Notes: generated by a model not told the origin, from the sequence alone. A stretch of DNA of 64,000 bases from Clostridiales bacterium (GCA_029268065.1 JAJUHC010000004.1:1-64000), one strand, 5' to 3'; counted from the first letter of the stretch, positions 1 to 9,452 are shown. Program-made: numbers and translations.

Positions 1-579
1 GCCAGGGATGAAATCTACGGCGACCTCGGCGGCGGGCGCACGATACTCGGCAAAACGCCGCTTCAGCACGGCTACGACCTGGCTGATGCCGTGGGGCACG
101 ACGCGCCCTTATTGGCGGCGGCGATGGTTGCGGGCGGAATCATCGGCGACGCCGCGGCGGAAGGCGCCGCTGCGGAAAGCGCTGCGGCCCCCCTAACCGA
201 GGGCACGGGAGACGCTATCAATCCAAATGAGATTCGTTTCAGTCAAAGTTCAGTCAACGGCGCAGATGAAATCACCGCAAGCATGAAAGCAAATGGTTGG
301 CAAGGAAAGCCAATTGATGTTGTGAAAATGCCTGACGGCAAATTGACATCGGTGGACAACACAAGGGTTGCCTCGGCAAGACAAGCTGGCATTGATGTCA
401 GGGCAAATGTTCATGGATACAATGACCCGCTTACACCAGATCAAATGAGTAGATTTGCCACGAAAAAAGGCATTCCGACAACATGGGGTGAAGCTATCAG
501 ATTGCGGATAGGCAAACAAAATTCCACTTTCAGAAATAACTTTCCGTCAGGTTCGTTTGATCTGCCGATATTTAAGTAA
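1..579 (+). CDS. C-terminal part of a probable polymorphic toxin (ParB/Srx-like domain)
   Basis: The reading frame is open from the first base, so the 5' end lies outside the window and only about 192 C-terminal residues are seen. A Gly/Ala-rich stretch (about residues 30-70) leads into a compact domain. That domain has an IRFSQSSV motif, an IxASMKxNGW helix, a PIDVVKMPDGKLTSVDNTR strand-turn and a C-terminal TWGEAIRLRI segment. This layout resembles the ParB/Srx-like domains found at the ends of polymorphic toxins in Bacillota; that is family knowledge, not a search result. The next gene, 20 bases downstream, looks like an immunity gene, which supports the toxin reading. The delivery domain is not visible. 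It could instead be a phage or cell-wall protein tail. No catalytic residues can be named safely. Confidence 0.55.
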   Translation, partial: ARDEIYGDLGGGRTILGKTPLQHGYDLADAVGHDAPLLAAAMVAGGIIGDAAAEGAAAESAAAPLTEGTGDAINPNEIRFSQSSVNGADEITASMKANGWQGKPIDVVKMPDGKLTSVDNTRVASARQAGIDVRANVHGYNDPLTPDQMSRFATKKGIPTTWGEAIRLRIGKQNSTFRNNFPSGSFDLPIFK

Positions 580-599
580 GAGGAACAGGAGTTGAAAAC

Positions 600-977
600 A
601 TGTTGAATGAATTGCTATCAATTGAAAAGTCATTTCGGGGATTTACATATCCCAAGGCTTTTCTAAAAGCAGTTGAGCTTAATCTGATTGATTTTGATAT
701 CTGGTATATCATGGATGAAAAACAAGTCATGTTGCGTGTCCAAGGTCTGAGAAATCGGTATCCCAAGCGGATGCTTATACCTTTTGCTCGCCGAGAGGAC
801 AATGATGATATTGCCTGCTTTGAAATAGGTGGAGGAAGCAAAGTATTTGTTATTCATGATTATGCCAGCGAGGGGTGGGAACACCGTAAAGAGTTTTTGG
901 ACTTTTGGGATTGGTTTGAGAGTGTAGTAAAAGAATTGATCACTCATGAGCGAGAGGAAGAGCAAAGTGATTTCTGA
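600..977 (+). CDS. Small acidic protein, probable immunity protein (SUKH-like)
   Basis: A 125-residue protein begins 20 bases after the toxin-like gene. It has no signal peptide or membrane segment, and it is rich in acidic and aromatic residues. The central IPFARREDNDDIACFEI strand pair and the late FWDWFESVVKEL helix resemble SMI1/KNR4 (SUKH) immunity proteins, which bind and neutralise a partner toxin in the cytoplasm. The position directly behind a toxin C-terminus fits that role. Base composition looks AT-richer than the flanking chromosomal genes, suggesting transfer. The last 32 bases overlap the start of kptA in another frame, so the two are probably translationally coupled. The family assignment is by eye, so the immunity role is an inference. 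Confidence 0.5.
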   Translation: MLNELLSIEKSFRGFTYPKAFLKAVELNLIDFDIWYIMDEKQVMLRVQGLRNRYPKRMLIPFARREDNDDIACFEIGGGSKVFVIHDYASEGWEHRKEFLDFWDWFESVVKELITHEREEEQSDF

Positions 978-1512
978 TTATTCTGAACTCAGCAAGGAAA
1001 TTTCTTATGCTTTACGTCATGCGCCTCAGGAATACGGTTTGACGCTTGACGAGCAGGGCTGGGTTCCAGTAGAAGACCTTATCGATGCTCTGAAAAAACA
1101 AGAGAAGTATTCTGATTTGACGCTTCAGGATATTGCCAACATGATACAGGCATCCGAAAAAAAGCGACATCAGCTTATTGATGATCGGATACGGGCTCTG
1201 TATGGCCATTCTACGGAAGAAAAGATTAAGAAGAATGCCATTCACCCCCCGGATGTTTTATATCACGGTACTGCTCATAAATTTTTGCAGGAAATCCTTC
1301 AGCAGGGGCTGATTCCAAAGGACCGGCAATATGTGCATCTCTCGCAGGATAAGGAAACGGCAATCAATGTTGGAAAACGAAGAGACACCAATCCAGTCGT
1401 TTTGCGTATTGATGCTGTGACTGCTTGGAAAGACGGCATCAACTTTTATCGTGGTAACGATACAATTTGGTTGGCAGACGACATTCCGGCAAAATATATT
1501 AACCTCTCTTAA
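946..1512 (+). CDS. kptA: RNA 2'-phosphotransferase (Tpt1/KptA)
   Basis: This 188-residue protein matches the KptA/Tpt1 family, which transfers an internal RNA 2'-phosphate to NAD+, giving ADP-ribose 1'',2''-cyclic phosphate and nicotinamide. The N-terminal winged-helix half contains LRH (Arg24, His25) and RALYGHS (Arg83-Ser89). The ADP-ribosyltransferase-like half has YHGTA (106-110), HLS (131-133) and GKRRD (143-147). Together these supply the expected Arg-His-Arg-Arg active site. Length is normal for bacterial KptA. The ATG at 946 lies inside the upstream immunity-like gene, a 32-base overlap. Bacterial KptA has no settled physiological role, and a link to a toxin-immunity pair suggests RNA repair or end modification, which is inference. 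Confidence 0.9.
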   Translation: MSERKSKVISDYSELSKEISYALRHAPQEYGLTLDEQGWVPVEDLIDALKKQEKYSDLTLQDIANMIQASEKKRHQLIDDRIRALYGHSTEEKIKKNAIHPPDVLYHGTAHKFLQEILQQGLIPKDRQYVHLSQDKETAINVGKRRDTNPVVLRIDAVTAWKDGINFYRGNDTIWLADDIPAKYINLS

Positions 1513-1823
1513 GTCTATAGATTTATGCGGTATCTCACGCTTCACAACCCCTATTCCGACCCCGCTTAGGACCGCCATTCAGCCCGCATTTCGGGCTGAT
1601 GTGCGTTGCGCCGGGGACGCTTGCGACCGGCTAAATGCATTTATCTCATTCATTCCAGGAAGCCGGAGGCGGCAACGGACGGCAGATTCGGCGGCTTGTG
1701 CGGCTATATATATGATATTGGCAATACAAGGGAAAAGATGTATGATGATGTCGGAGCGGATAATAACGGACTCCCGGTCTGCGAGCAGCTCATAGGAAAT
1801 GACTGTAAGAGCGGGAACAAGCG

Positions 1824-1875
1824 GTATCCCCGAAAACCGTCATGTCCTGAGCGGGTTTTCGGGGATACACTTTTT
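1824..1875 (+). terminator. Hairpin with T-tract, probable intrinsic terminator
   Basis: A perfect 15-bp inverted repeat (1824-1838 with 1854-1868, loop 15 nt) is followed by five T residues at 1871-1875 on the plus strand. It sits about 310 bases after kptA and just before the stop of the convergent surface-protein gene. The rest of 1513-1928 has only short frames with no recognisable gene. Confidence 0.5.
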
Positions 1876-1928
1876 GGCAGGCGAGTGAGCTAATAAGCCT
1901 GCGGCAAGTCTCACTAATGGCGTATTTA

Positions 1929-4900
1929 TCAGCCAAGCATGCTCCGGACAAGCAGGGCAATTATTTTTGCCGCCTGGGCGCGGGTTGCGTTTGCCTTCGG
2001 GGCAAAGCTTCCGTCGCCGTTGCCGCTGATAAGTCCCGCCTGCTGCATAGCCGTCACCGAAGCGGCGGCGTAGGCAGATATGTCCGCGCTGTCTTTAAAG
2101 GTCACTGGGCTGATTGACTTTCGCAGAGTGCATTTTGCTGCTTTATCGGCGTAGCGGGAAATCATCACAGCCATATCCTGACGTGTGATAGCCGCGCTCG
2201 GATCGAACTTGCCGTCGGAGCCGGTTACAATGCCCAGTTTATTTGCCCACTGCACCGCGGCGAAATACCAATCGTCGGCTTTCACGTCCGTAAAGGATGA
2301 AACCGAGTAACTGCCAAGGTCGCCGCCGTGAAGATTCGCAAGAATGGTCACGAACTGCGCCCTTGTGATATTCGCGTCCGGGCTGAACATGCCGTTGCCC
2401 ATACCGTTAATAATCTTTCTCGCGGCGAGGAAGCTCACATATTCCTCGTACCAGCCTGAAATGTCAGAGAAGGCAACGTCGTTGTAGCCAACGGCGTAGG
2501 AGGAAAAGTGCGTGGTTTTAAAGGTCACCGTTGCGCTGGAGGCGTCATAAACGCAGTCTGGAACCACAATAAGCTCGCCGTTGCCGGAAATATAGTAGAT
2601 AACGATTTTGCTTGTGTCTTCTCCGTCAGCTGGCTTGTAGGGAAGGCTTACCGTTGCGGCGCCGCCGCCGAAGCTGGTGATTGTTTTATTGTCGGAGACT
2701 ATTTTCAGATCGTAAACCGGCCTGCTACCTATAATCGCCTTATCCCTGTCGGAAAGCACTGCGCCGTCCGATTTGGCGGCCGAGATGGTGATGGTTCCGG
2801 CGCCGTTTCCTCCGATTTCAGCCAGCGCCGCATTGTCAAAGCTCATTGTAACGGCGGAAGATGAGAGCGTGAGCTTGTCGATTTTACCGGAGCTCATGGT
2901 GGATAGCGCGGACTGGGGGATGCTTACCGATATGCCCGAAGCGTTGTTTGCCGTTTCAATGCGGATTTCGAGCGCCGCCTGCGTGTTCTGTTCCTTTGCC
3001 TTGCCGGCGGACGCTTCCACCATTGCGCTTATCTGACTGTTCGTTACGCTTGCCGATGCAACGCCGTTTGAACCGGTGACAGCCGAAACATTCATGGTCG
3101 CAGTGGCGGTGTCACCGCCCGTGACCACGGTTACCGGACTGCTGCTATTGGGCGTGGTCGTACCCCCTCCGATGACTCCCGAGCTGGAGGTCTTGTTTAC
3201 CGTTACGCTGACGCTGGTCGTCAGCAGAACGCCGTCCGGATTGAGAACGCCGTCCGGCAGAGTCACCGTTCCGCTTACCGTGAAGGTCTGCGCACTGGCT
3301 GAGGACGCGTCGTATGAGCTGGAAGCCACGTCCCATGTCACGCCCGCCTCTACGCTGCCGTCGTTGGTGAGCAGGGTTACCGTGGCGGGCAGTCCCAGGG
3401 CGGAGGCGGTCTTTGCCGTTCCGTTTGGCAGCCCCGTGATGGCGGCGGGGGCGGCGACGCTTTGCAGAACCTTGTTGATTGTGATTGTGACAGGCTGGGA
3501 GTAAATATCGTAGGCGGCGGCATCCATGACGCTGGATGTTCTCATCAGTATTGTTGCGCTGCCGCTCTTAAGTCCGGTTATGCTGTTCCCGCTCACGCTT
3601 ATGTTTTCGGCGCCGCCGATAACGACTACACTGGGTGAACAGCTGTATGAATCAGAGGCGAGATTTGCGTGCGCGGTGGCCCGGAGGCTTAAGCTGCCGC
3701 CGACGTTCAGGGAATAGGAGGGGCTTTCCGGCTCCAAATCAAAGACGTAGCTCTTGGTGAAATTGGAATTATTGCCGGTAATGCCTGTTATTCCATGATC
3801 GATGGCCCAGGCATAGGAGCTCTTGTCGGCATATGTCCAGCCCCAGAGGCCGAGGCCGCGGGCATTGGCGTTGCGGATAAAGCCCGCGTCGGTTAAGTAG
3901 CCGTAGCTGGCGTCGTAAGCCGCGTTATTCGGAAGGATTGAGTTGAGAACATCGCGAAGCGCAATATTTGGTTTTGACGGATCTGGGACGCTTATGCCGG
4001 ACAGCGTCGCAACCGAAAACTGGGGGGCGATTGTTTTCATGATCGGAATGCTCTTCTGATTGAAGGTAATAAAGTTGACATTATCGCCGCAGTTATATTT
4101 ATTCACAAGGTCAACGCAGGCCTGCTCGATGCCGTCCGTGGAATCCTTCAGTTCGAGTACGAGCGTTATGTTTTTCGATTTGACATATTGAAGCAACTCA
4201 TCAAGAGTGGGGATTTTTTCCCCGGCGAAGGCGCTGCCGTACCAGGAGCCCGCATCTAGCTTTTTTATCTGCTCAAGAGTGAGCTTTCCCGGCGTGCACG
4301 CCGATCTTGTCGTTCCGGCATCGGTAAAAACGCTGTCGGGAAGCGCCTTCGTCTCCTTGATGTCGGTAGTGCGGGAAAAGGTCGTGTCGTGCAATATGAT
4401 GACATGGCCGTCCTTTGTCAGATAGACGTCGGTTTCCACCATGTCGGCGCCAAAGTCCTCCACCGCCATTTTATAGCTTGCCATCGTGTTTTCGGGAGAC
4501 AGAGATGGGATGCCGCGGTGTCCTATGACAAACGACCGTCGTGTCAGGGTGGGGCTGTCATATACCTGAGAGGCCTTGAAAAGGCCTTCGGGATCTCCCG
4601 TTATGATTCCGTTGGCTCCTGAGGTTATGGCTTTATGCATGCCGGTTATGGTATCGTCGCAGACGACAAAGACTCCAAGCATTCTGCTCTGTATCTTTTC
4701 GACAGCTTCCTTCGCCGCAGCCGGCTGCGGGATTATTACGGATATGCAGCTGGCTTTGTTTGCAGCCTGCGCCACAGCATAAGGATCGGCTATGCTGGTA
4801 TCGTTTATTCGCAGCGAAGCCCTGGTTTTCGTAGCCTGAGTGCGAAACGACTGCAGAAGCGGAATGCTGTCGCTCACGACGTTCAGATCCTCAAGCTTGT

Positions 4901-7727
4901 TTTGGCTGATATAAGCCGCAAGCGCGTTTGCCGTATTCTCGTCGCTTATATTGAACAGCATGGTGATTTTACCGGAGGCGGCGCTTATGACGTCGCCCAA
5001 GGCACCTACCTCTTGTGATCCGCTGTAACAGTACAGCAGGGAGTCTTTGAGCTTGAGATCAAGCAGTATGGAGGAGGTCACGCTGTCGTTTATGAGGGCG
5101 TTGATATTTGCAAGACTCGAGGGCCCGTTGAAGACAACCGTCGGGCAGTTCACCAAATTGCCGTTTAATGTCTTGGCGTCTGCGTATTGTGCGTCCGGCC
5201 GCGGGACGTCGGGGAGGGGTTCCGGATCTAGGGAAACCTTTATGTTGTCGAACCTGACATTGACAAGGTCTGTCTGAAGTCCGATGTCACCGGTAAGACA
5301 ATCTCCGGCGTTGTCGGTGAATTCAACCTCTATACCGTCCAGAAACTGCTTAACCTTATTGCCGCACACGACAATTTTCATATGGTGCTTGACGCCGTAT
5401 TCCATGTTTTCGGAAAAAGCGGCTTTTTGACGGACATCCCACGCGTTAGATTGATTTCTGAAAGCGAATTCGGTTCCGTTGGACGCGGTTGAGGTCTGCC
5501 TGATTGCGAACTGAAAATACGGGTAATCCTTGTTCTGTATCCTGTACATGATAGATGCCCAGCGCGCAGAATTGTCCGCCTGGGTGAATGTGATGTCGCC
5601 CTCGATTTCGTAGTCGCCCACGCCCTTTGGCATAGGTATCAGAATGCGGGTGCTTTTGCCCATTGCGAGATATTGATTGCTGGAGGTCTTTCCGTCACCG
5701 ATATTGACGGTCTCGCTGTTGATTGAGTAGGTGCCGGAGCTTCCGATCCTGCTCCAGGCTGCGGGCAGCAGCCCGTCCTCAAAATCGGCGGAGATATATA
5801 CCCTGTCGGAAGAGTTTTCGCGTACCCAGACCGTTATTTCTGCCGAGACGCCGTCTATTGTCGCGGTTATCGTCGCCGTTCCCTTTTTTAAGGCTCTGAA
5901 CGAAGAGCTTACGGCGTCATAGGCGACGACGCTGCTATCGCTTGAGGACCATGTGATTCCGGAGCTTGTCCCGCTTAACTTCGATTCCGTATATGTCTCG
6001 TCTACCGCCGAAAATGAGATTGAGGCTGCCGCTATACTGTCGTTGACGACGGTTTTATACAGTGTCTTATCGGGCGTGAGGGAGGTAATAGCGGGAGTTT
6101 TATCAGAGGCGTTTACGGTGACGCTCTTCGTGTACAGCTTGTTGCCAACTATTACGGATACGGTGGCCGTGCCGGTTTTGAGCGCTTTTATGGTTTTGTC
6201 GTCACGTACCTTTAAAATGGCGGAGTCGGAGGAGTATACCTTCGCGTCCTTCAGGTCGACCGAAGCGGCACTCCCGTCGGACAAACCGACGACGACTGAA
6301 AGCGCGATGGTGTCCAGCTGCTTCACGGAATCCGGTATGCCCGAAACGCTTATGCTGCTTACATCCAGCTTTTTTATTACGATATTGTCAAACGAGACCA
6401 GGGACTGATCCACCTGCAACCCGAAGCGGCCGCGCTCAAGACAATTTGTAAGATCTGTTCCGAATTTATTGTAGGTATTGTAGCTTTTATCGAAGCTGAT
6501 CAGCGTTGTTCCGGGCGACACCTCGTATGATCTGGTGTGGTGCAGATCTTGCCCGAACGCGCTGACCGAAAGATTATAGGTCGCGTTTTTCTCGAGCGCC
6601 GTTAACGCCGTTCCGTCACTGTTGGTATCTACAAAATACAGCCAGCTCCCGGAGCTCGTGTAGGACGATATCTCGCCCGCGCCCTTCGCCCTGTTTGAAA
6701 AATGGTAATATCCGGCGCTGTTGCTGAGCGGCGCCCGGTAATATGCCGAAAGCCATCTGGCCGTATTTAAGTAGTTGATAAAGGACACGTCTACGGACAT
6801 CGTGAAGTTATCCCCGAGGGCCGGCATCGATATGCGCCTCTGAGAAGCGCCCGAGGTGTTGAAGCTGCCGACCAGCTTGCCTCCGCTAACCGACCATCCG
6901 GACTGCTGACCTGAAATCGGCGTATAGTTGGCGGGCAGGGTACCGTCGGCGTAGCCGTCGAAGTTCTCGGAGTATATTACGTCGCTGTCCGTATTATGAA
7001 CAACATCAGAGGACAGGTTTAGAACGCCGAACGATGCCGTCGTGTTCCAGAGAGTCTTTACGCCGCCGGTCGTGCACCACGCACTTGTATAAAGGGTACC
7101 TGAGGCCATGTTGTCGACAGCCAAATTGAAGCCCAACTCCCTCTGCAGGTAGGAATCCAGACCTAGGCTCTTCCAGGGAATCGCTATTTCGGCGTTCCAG
7201 CCGTCCGCTGTGGGCGCAGTAACGGCCAGAATATTTCTCTTAAGCGCCGCCTGCTCCGCAGCCGATTGGGTGATTCCGGCGCCCATCAGGATATAGGGGT
7301 TGAAGTTGTCGTCAGGGTTGTAGCCTATCCCTATTTGCCAGTCTCCGTAGACATATGGGCCGCTTGAGTGCTTCGTGGGGTCAAGGAAGATACTGATGAT
7401 ATCGCTGCTTACCCACGCCGAGCCCGCGACCAGGTCGGTGTCGCCTTTTACGTTTACAGCGACATAAAGATAGGTATAGTCCCACTTTACGTCGAAGCTG
7501 GTGCTATGCGGCACTGTGCTTGTCAGGGGGACACCGACATTATTGCTCAGCGACCATATGGAATCGGTCAATTTTCCGTCAATAATAGGCGAGCTGTCAA
7601 TCATTTTTGCAGTAACGGTACTTTTTCCTTCCCCTTCGCCGGCGGCATGGCTCACCGTTGAAAAGGGGAATATTGCTAATAACTGAACCAATATCAGCAG
7701 CGCCGCTAGTGTTTTTTTTCTTCTCAT
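1929..7727 (-). CDS. Giant secreted surface protein: CBM9-like, Ig-like, glycerophosphodiesterase and three SLH domains
   Basis: The 1932-residue protein starts with a signal peptide (basic MRRKK, hydrophobic core, AxA-type site near 28). Order seen: CBM9-like domain (about 37-245); two concanavalin-like beta domains with FDNI ends (about 252-452 and 643-835); bacterial Ig-like repeats (about 455-540, 548-635); a glycerophosphodiester phosphodiesterase (about 1064-1325); further Ig-like and Thr/Ser-rich linkers; three S-layer-homology repeats (about 1752-1800, 1811-1860, 1876-1925). The GDPD active site is intact: His1070-Arg1071, Glu1079-Asn1080, the ETD motif at 1098-1100 and His1113. SLH repeats normally bind pyruvylated wall polymer, so the protein should sit outside the cell and cut glycerophosphodiesters, perhaps teichoic-acid or lipid derived; the substrate is inferred. 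A strong TAGGAGGA ribosome site precedes the ATG. Transcribed alone. Confidence 0.9.
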   Translation of the reverse strand: MRRKKTLAALLILVQLLAIFPFSTVSHAAGEGEGKSTVTAKMIDSSPIIDGKLTDSIWSLSNNVGVPLTSTVPHSTSFDVKWDYTYLYVAVNVKGDTDLVAGSAWVSSDIISIFLDPTKHSSGPYVYGDWQIGIGYNPDDNFNPYILMGAGITQSAAEQAALKRNILAVTAPTADGWNAEIAIPWKSLGLDSYLQRELGFNLAVDNMASGTLYTSAWCTTGGVKTLWNTTASFGVLNLSSDVVHNTDSDVIYSENFDGYADGTLPANYTPISGQQSGWSVSGGKLVGSFNTSGASQRRISMPALGDNFTMSVDVSFINYLNTARWLSAYYRAPLSNSAGYYHFSNRAKGAGEISSYTSSGSWLYFVDTNSDGTALTALEKNATYNLSVSAFGQDLHHTRSYEVSPGTTLISFDKSYNTYNKFGTDLTNCLERGRFGLQVDQSLVSFDNIVIKKLDVSSISVSGIPDSVKQLDTIALSVVVGLSDGSAASVDLKDAKVYSSDSAILKVRDDKTIKALKTGTATVSVIVGNKLYTKSVTVNASDKTPAITSLTPDKTLYKTVVNDSIAAASISFSAVDETYTESKLSGTSSGITWSSSDSSVVAYDAVSSSFRALKKGTATITATIDGVSAEITVWVRENSSDRVYISADFEDGLLPAAWSRIGSSGTYSINSETVNIGDGKTSSNQYLAMGKSTRILIPMPKGVGDYEIEGDITFTQADNSARWASIMYRIQNKDYPYFQFAIRQTSTASNGTEFAFRNQSNAWDVRQKAAFSENMEYGVKHHMKIVVCGNKVKQFLDGIEVEFTDNAGDCLTGDIGLQTDLVNVRFDNIKVSLDPEPLPDVPRPDAQYADAKTLNGNLVNCPTVVFNGPSSLANINALINDSVTSSILLDLKLKDSLLYCYSGSQEVGALGDVISAASGKITMLFNISDENTANALAAYISQNKLEDLNVVSDSIPLLQSFRTQATKTRASLRINDTSIADPYAVAQAANKASCISVIIPQPAAAKEAVEKIQSRMLGVFVVCDDTITGMHKAITSGANGIITGDPEGLFKASQVYDSPTLTRRSFVIGHRGIPSLSPENTMASYKMAVEDFGADMVETDVYLTKDGHVIILHDTTFSRTTDIKETKALPDSVFTDAGTTRSACTPGKLTLEQIKKLDAGSWYGSAFAGEKIPTLDELLQYVKSKNITLVLELKDSTDGIEQACVDLVNKYNCGDNVNFITFNQKSIPIMKTIAPQFSVATLSGISVPDPSKPNIALRDVLNSILPNNAAYDASYGYLTDAGFIRNANARGLGLWGWTYADKSSYAWAIDHGITGITGNNSNFTKSYVFDLEPESPSYSLNVGGSLSLRATAHANLASDSYSCSPSVVVIGGAENISVSGNSITGLKSGSATILMRTSSVMDAAAYDIYSQPVTITINKVLQSVAAPAAITGLPNGTAKTASALGLPATVTLLTNDGSVEAGVTWDVASSSYDASSASAQTFTVSGTVTLPDGVLNPDGVLLTTSVSVTVNKTSSSGVIGGGTTTPNSSSPVTVVTGGDTATATMNVSAVTGSNGVASASVTNSQISAMVEASAGKAKEQNTQAALEIRIETANNASGISVSIPQSALSTMSSGKIDKLTLSSSAVTMSFDNAALAEIGGNGAGTITISAAKSDGAVLSDRDKAIIGSRPVYDLKIVSDNKTITSFGGGAATVSLPYKPADGEDTSKIVIYYISGNGELIVVPDCVYDASSATVTFKTTHFSSYAVGYNDVAFSDISGWYEEYVSFLAARKIINGMGNGMFSPDANITRAQFVTILANLHGGDLGSYSVSSFTDVKADDWYFAAVQWANKLGIVTGSDGKFDPSAAITRQDMAVMISRYADKAAKCTLRKSISPVTFKDSADISAYAAASVTAMQQAGLISGNGDGSFAPKANATRAQAAKIIALLVRSMLG

Positions 7728-8321
7728 TTTTTTCCTCCTAAGTACGATAACGCGGTTTGTTATTTAAGGAATACTGACACTAATGCGGAATTATATATAT
7801 CAAAAATCAACTCTGAAAGGCTGATAGTGTAAAATACTTGTAATAGTAAAGCTGAAATGCAATAACAAATTTTTGCTGCAATCGCAATAAAATGGAAATC
7901 TCCACTGCTTCACCGGAGAGCTGAGTTTAGACCGCGCAGACACAATATAACCCGACAATTGACATTTTGACTTTCGGTCGGCAGTTTTTTGCGATATAAT
8001 TTGCATAATACATATAAAAAATGCCAACTGATCTTGTGCGATCAGTCGGCTTGTATTTTGGCGGAGCCGGAAAGAAGCAAATCCTCTGCCGACAAGCGAA
8101 ATTTGAATGTGCAAGCGTTAGCTTAACAATATTTTAATATGCTTGTTACAATTGCCGTGAGACCCAATAGTAGCGGTATGGAGTTGCAGTTATCTCAAAA
8201 CCAAATAGAGCTGACAAACGCAAGGCATATCAGAAGAAGGTCCGGGAAAGAGTGCGCTAACGATCGATATGACGATTCGAAAAGGAAAAAGAAATTCAGA
8301 CATGAAAGGAATGAGTAACAA
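7728..8321. other. AT-rich divergent intergenic region
   Basis: No gene is seen here. A TATAAT on the minus strand (7790-7795) is a candidate -10 for the surface protein. On the plus strand TTAACA (8123-8128), an 18-base spacer and TACAAT (8147-8152) could serve the two-cupin gene. A hairpin at 8023-8050 (11 pairs, one mismatch, 6-nt loop) has T-rich sequence on both sides and may be a weak bidirectional terminator or attenuator. No known riboswitch motif was recognised. Confidence 0.35.
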
Positions 8322-9263
8322 ATGGATTTCAGTAAGCTTAAGCATTGCAGCGTAGTTATGGGGCTTGACGAAAGGCTGAAGGACCCAAAATTCGCCCACG
8401 AAACGCCGGAGCAGCTTGACGGGCGCAGGGAGCAGATCATCTGGGTGGACGGGGAAAACGTCCCCGGCGCGTTTTATTCGGAGTATATGTGGCATTTGCC
8501 CGGAACTCCCCAGCCGCAGGAAACATGGGAAAAAGGCGCCACCGGACCCCATACGCATCCCTTCGGAGAGGTTATCGCCTTTGCGGGAAGCAACCCGGAC
8601 AATCTTTACGACCTCGGCGGGGAGGTGGAGATATGGATCGAAAATCAGAAGTTCGTCAAAGACAGAAGCTTCCTTGTTTACATACCTGCGGGCATGTGCC
8701 ATGGACCTATAAGGGTTAATAAGGTCAGCCGCCCGATATTCCAGTATGTGCTGGGCTCGTCGGGGAAATATGAATGCACTGAATGCGGGATGCCCGAAAG
8801 GAGTTCGGGAAAGGATCTTGAAAAGCAATTCGTGTACAGCTACAAGCAGGGAGTCGATCTGCCCGATTACAGAAAGGGCGGCGGTCCGAACGATACTCCG
8901 GGGAGGCACGACCATATAAGCTTCCTTGACGCGGAGGTGGTGCCGGGAGCCGATTTTTACGTCGAAGCCTCGTGGATAGGTTCCGCGCCTCCTCCTCCGC
9001 TTCCGGCGGGAGTCGAGCATCCGGGCCCGAAGGAGCACGCGCACGCCTTCCCCGAGATCATTGTGTTCTTCGGGGCGGATGAAAAAAACCTTTACAATCT
9101 TCAGGGTGACGTCGTTCTGTATTTGGAGGGGCAAAAGTTCGTGTTCAACGAGAGCTTTGTGGCTTTTATTCCGGGCGGCGTCCCGCACTGCCCGCTCTAC
9201 TTCGGCAAAATAAGCGGCAGGATGATTCACTTTACGAGCGGTCCCGCCGGCAAATATCTCTAG
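8322..9263 (+). CDS. Two-domain cupin protein
   Basis: The 313-residue cytoplasmic protein contains two tandem cupin barrels. Each carries a full set of likely metal ligands: His77, His79, Glu83 and His127 in the first, and His239, His241, Glu245 and His289 in the second. The HxHxFxE pattern and the IPxGxxH strand repeat in both halves, showing internal duplication. Such bicupins bind a divalent metal and act as dioxygenases, decarboxylases or isomerases; in an anaerobe a non-oxygen role is more likely. A CxxC pair (Cys152, Cys155) lies in the linker. The ATG at 8322 has AAAGGA 11 bases upstream. It is monocistronic between two inverted-repeat regions, so context gives no substrate. Confidence 0.75.
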   Translation: MDFSKLKHCSVVMGLDERLKDPKFAHETPEQLDGRREQIIWVDGENVPGAFYSEYMWHLPGTPQPQETWEKGATGPHTHPFGEVIAFAGSNPDNLYDLGGEVEIWIENQKFVKDRSFLVYIPAGMCHGPIRVNKVSRPIFQYVLGSSGKYECTECGMPERSSGKDLEKQFVYSYKQGVDLPDYRKGGGPNDTPGRHDHISFLDAEVVPGADFYVEASWIGSAPPPPLPAGVEHPGPKEHAHAFPEIIVFFGADEKNLYNLQGDVVLYLEGQKFVFNESFVAFIPGGVPHCPLYFGKISGRMIHFTSGPAGKYL

Positions 9264-9411
9264 GAAACCGATGAATCAATCACTGAGGAACTACGCCCTG
9301 CGAAAACAGTACCGGAGCGCCGGCCGGCGCGTTGTCTTTTCCGCTTCTCTGAAATAGCATCGGAGGTTTTTTCTATCCCCGAGGCGCGGGGGTAATATAA
9401 GCCATAATGAT

Positions 9412-9452
9412 ACCTCCGAGTTGGTGCTTCTGTCCTGCACCAACTCGGAGGT
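9412..9452. terminator. Long perfect hairpin between convergent genes
   Basis: A perfect 16-bp inverted repeat (9412-9427 with 9437-9452) encloses a 9-nt loop. It lies between the ends of the bicupin and the convergent minus-strand gene. There is no clear T-tract on either side, so it is either a T-poor terminator or an imported repeat. A second copy of its CGGAGG end occurs at 9361, followed by TTTTTT. Confidence 0.4.

Noticed and set aside
1513-1928. Possible gene between kptA and the surface protein
   Set aside because: The frames are short and low in information, with no ribosome site. Only a hairpin is supported.
8190-9230. A 346-codon minus-strand frame opposite the bicupin
   Set aside because: No recognisable motifs. 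The plus strand encodes two clear cupin domains with a ribosome site.
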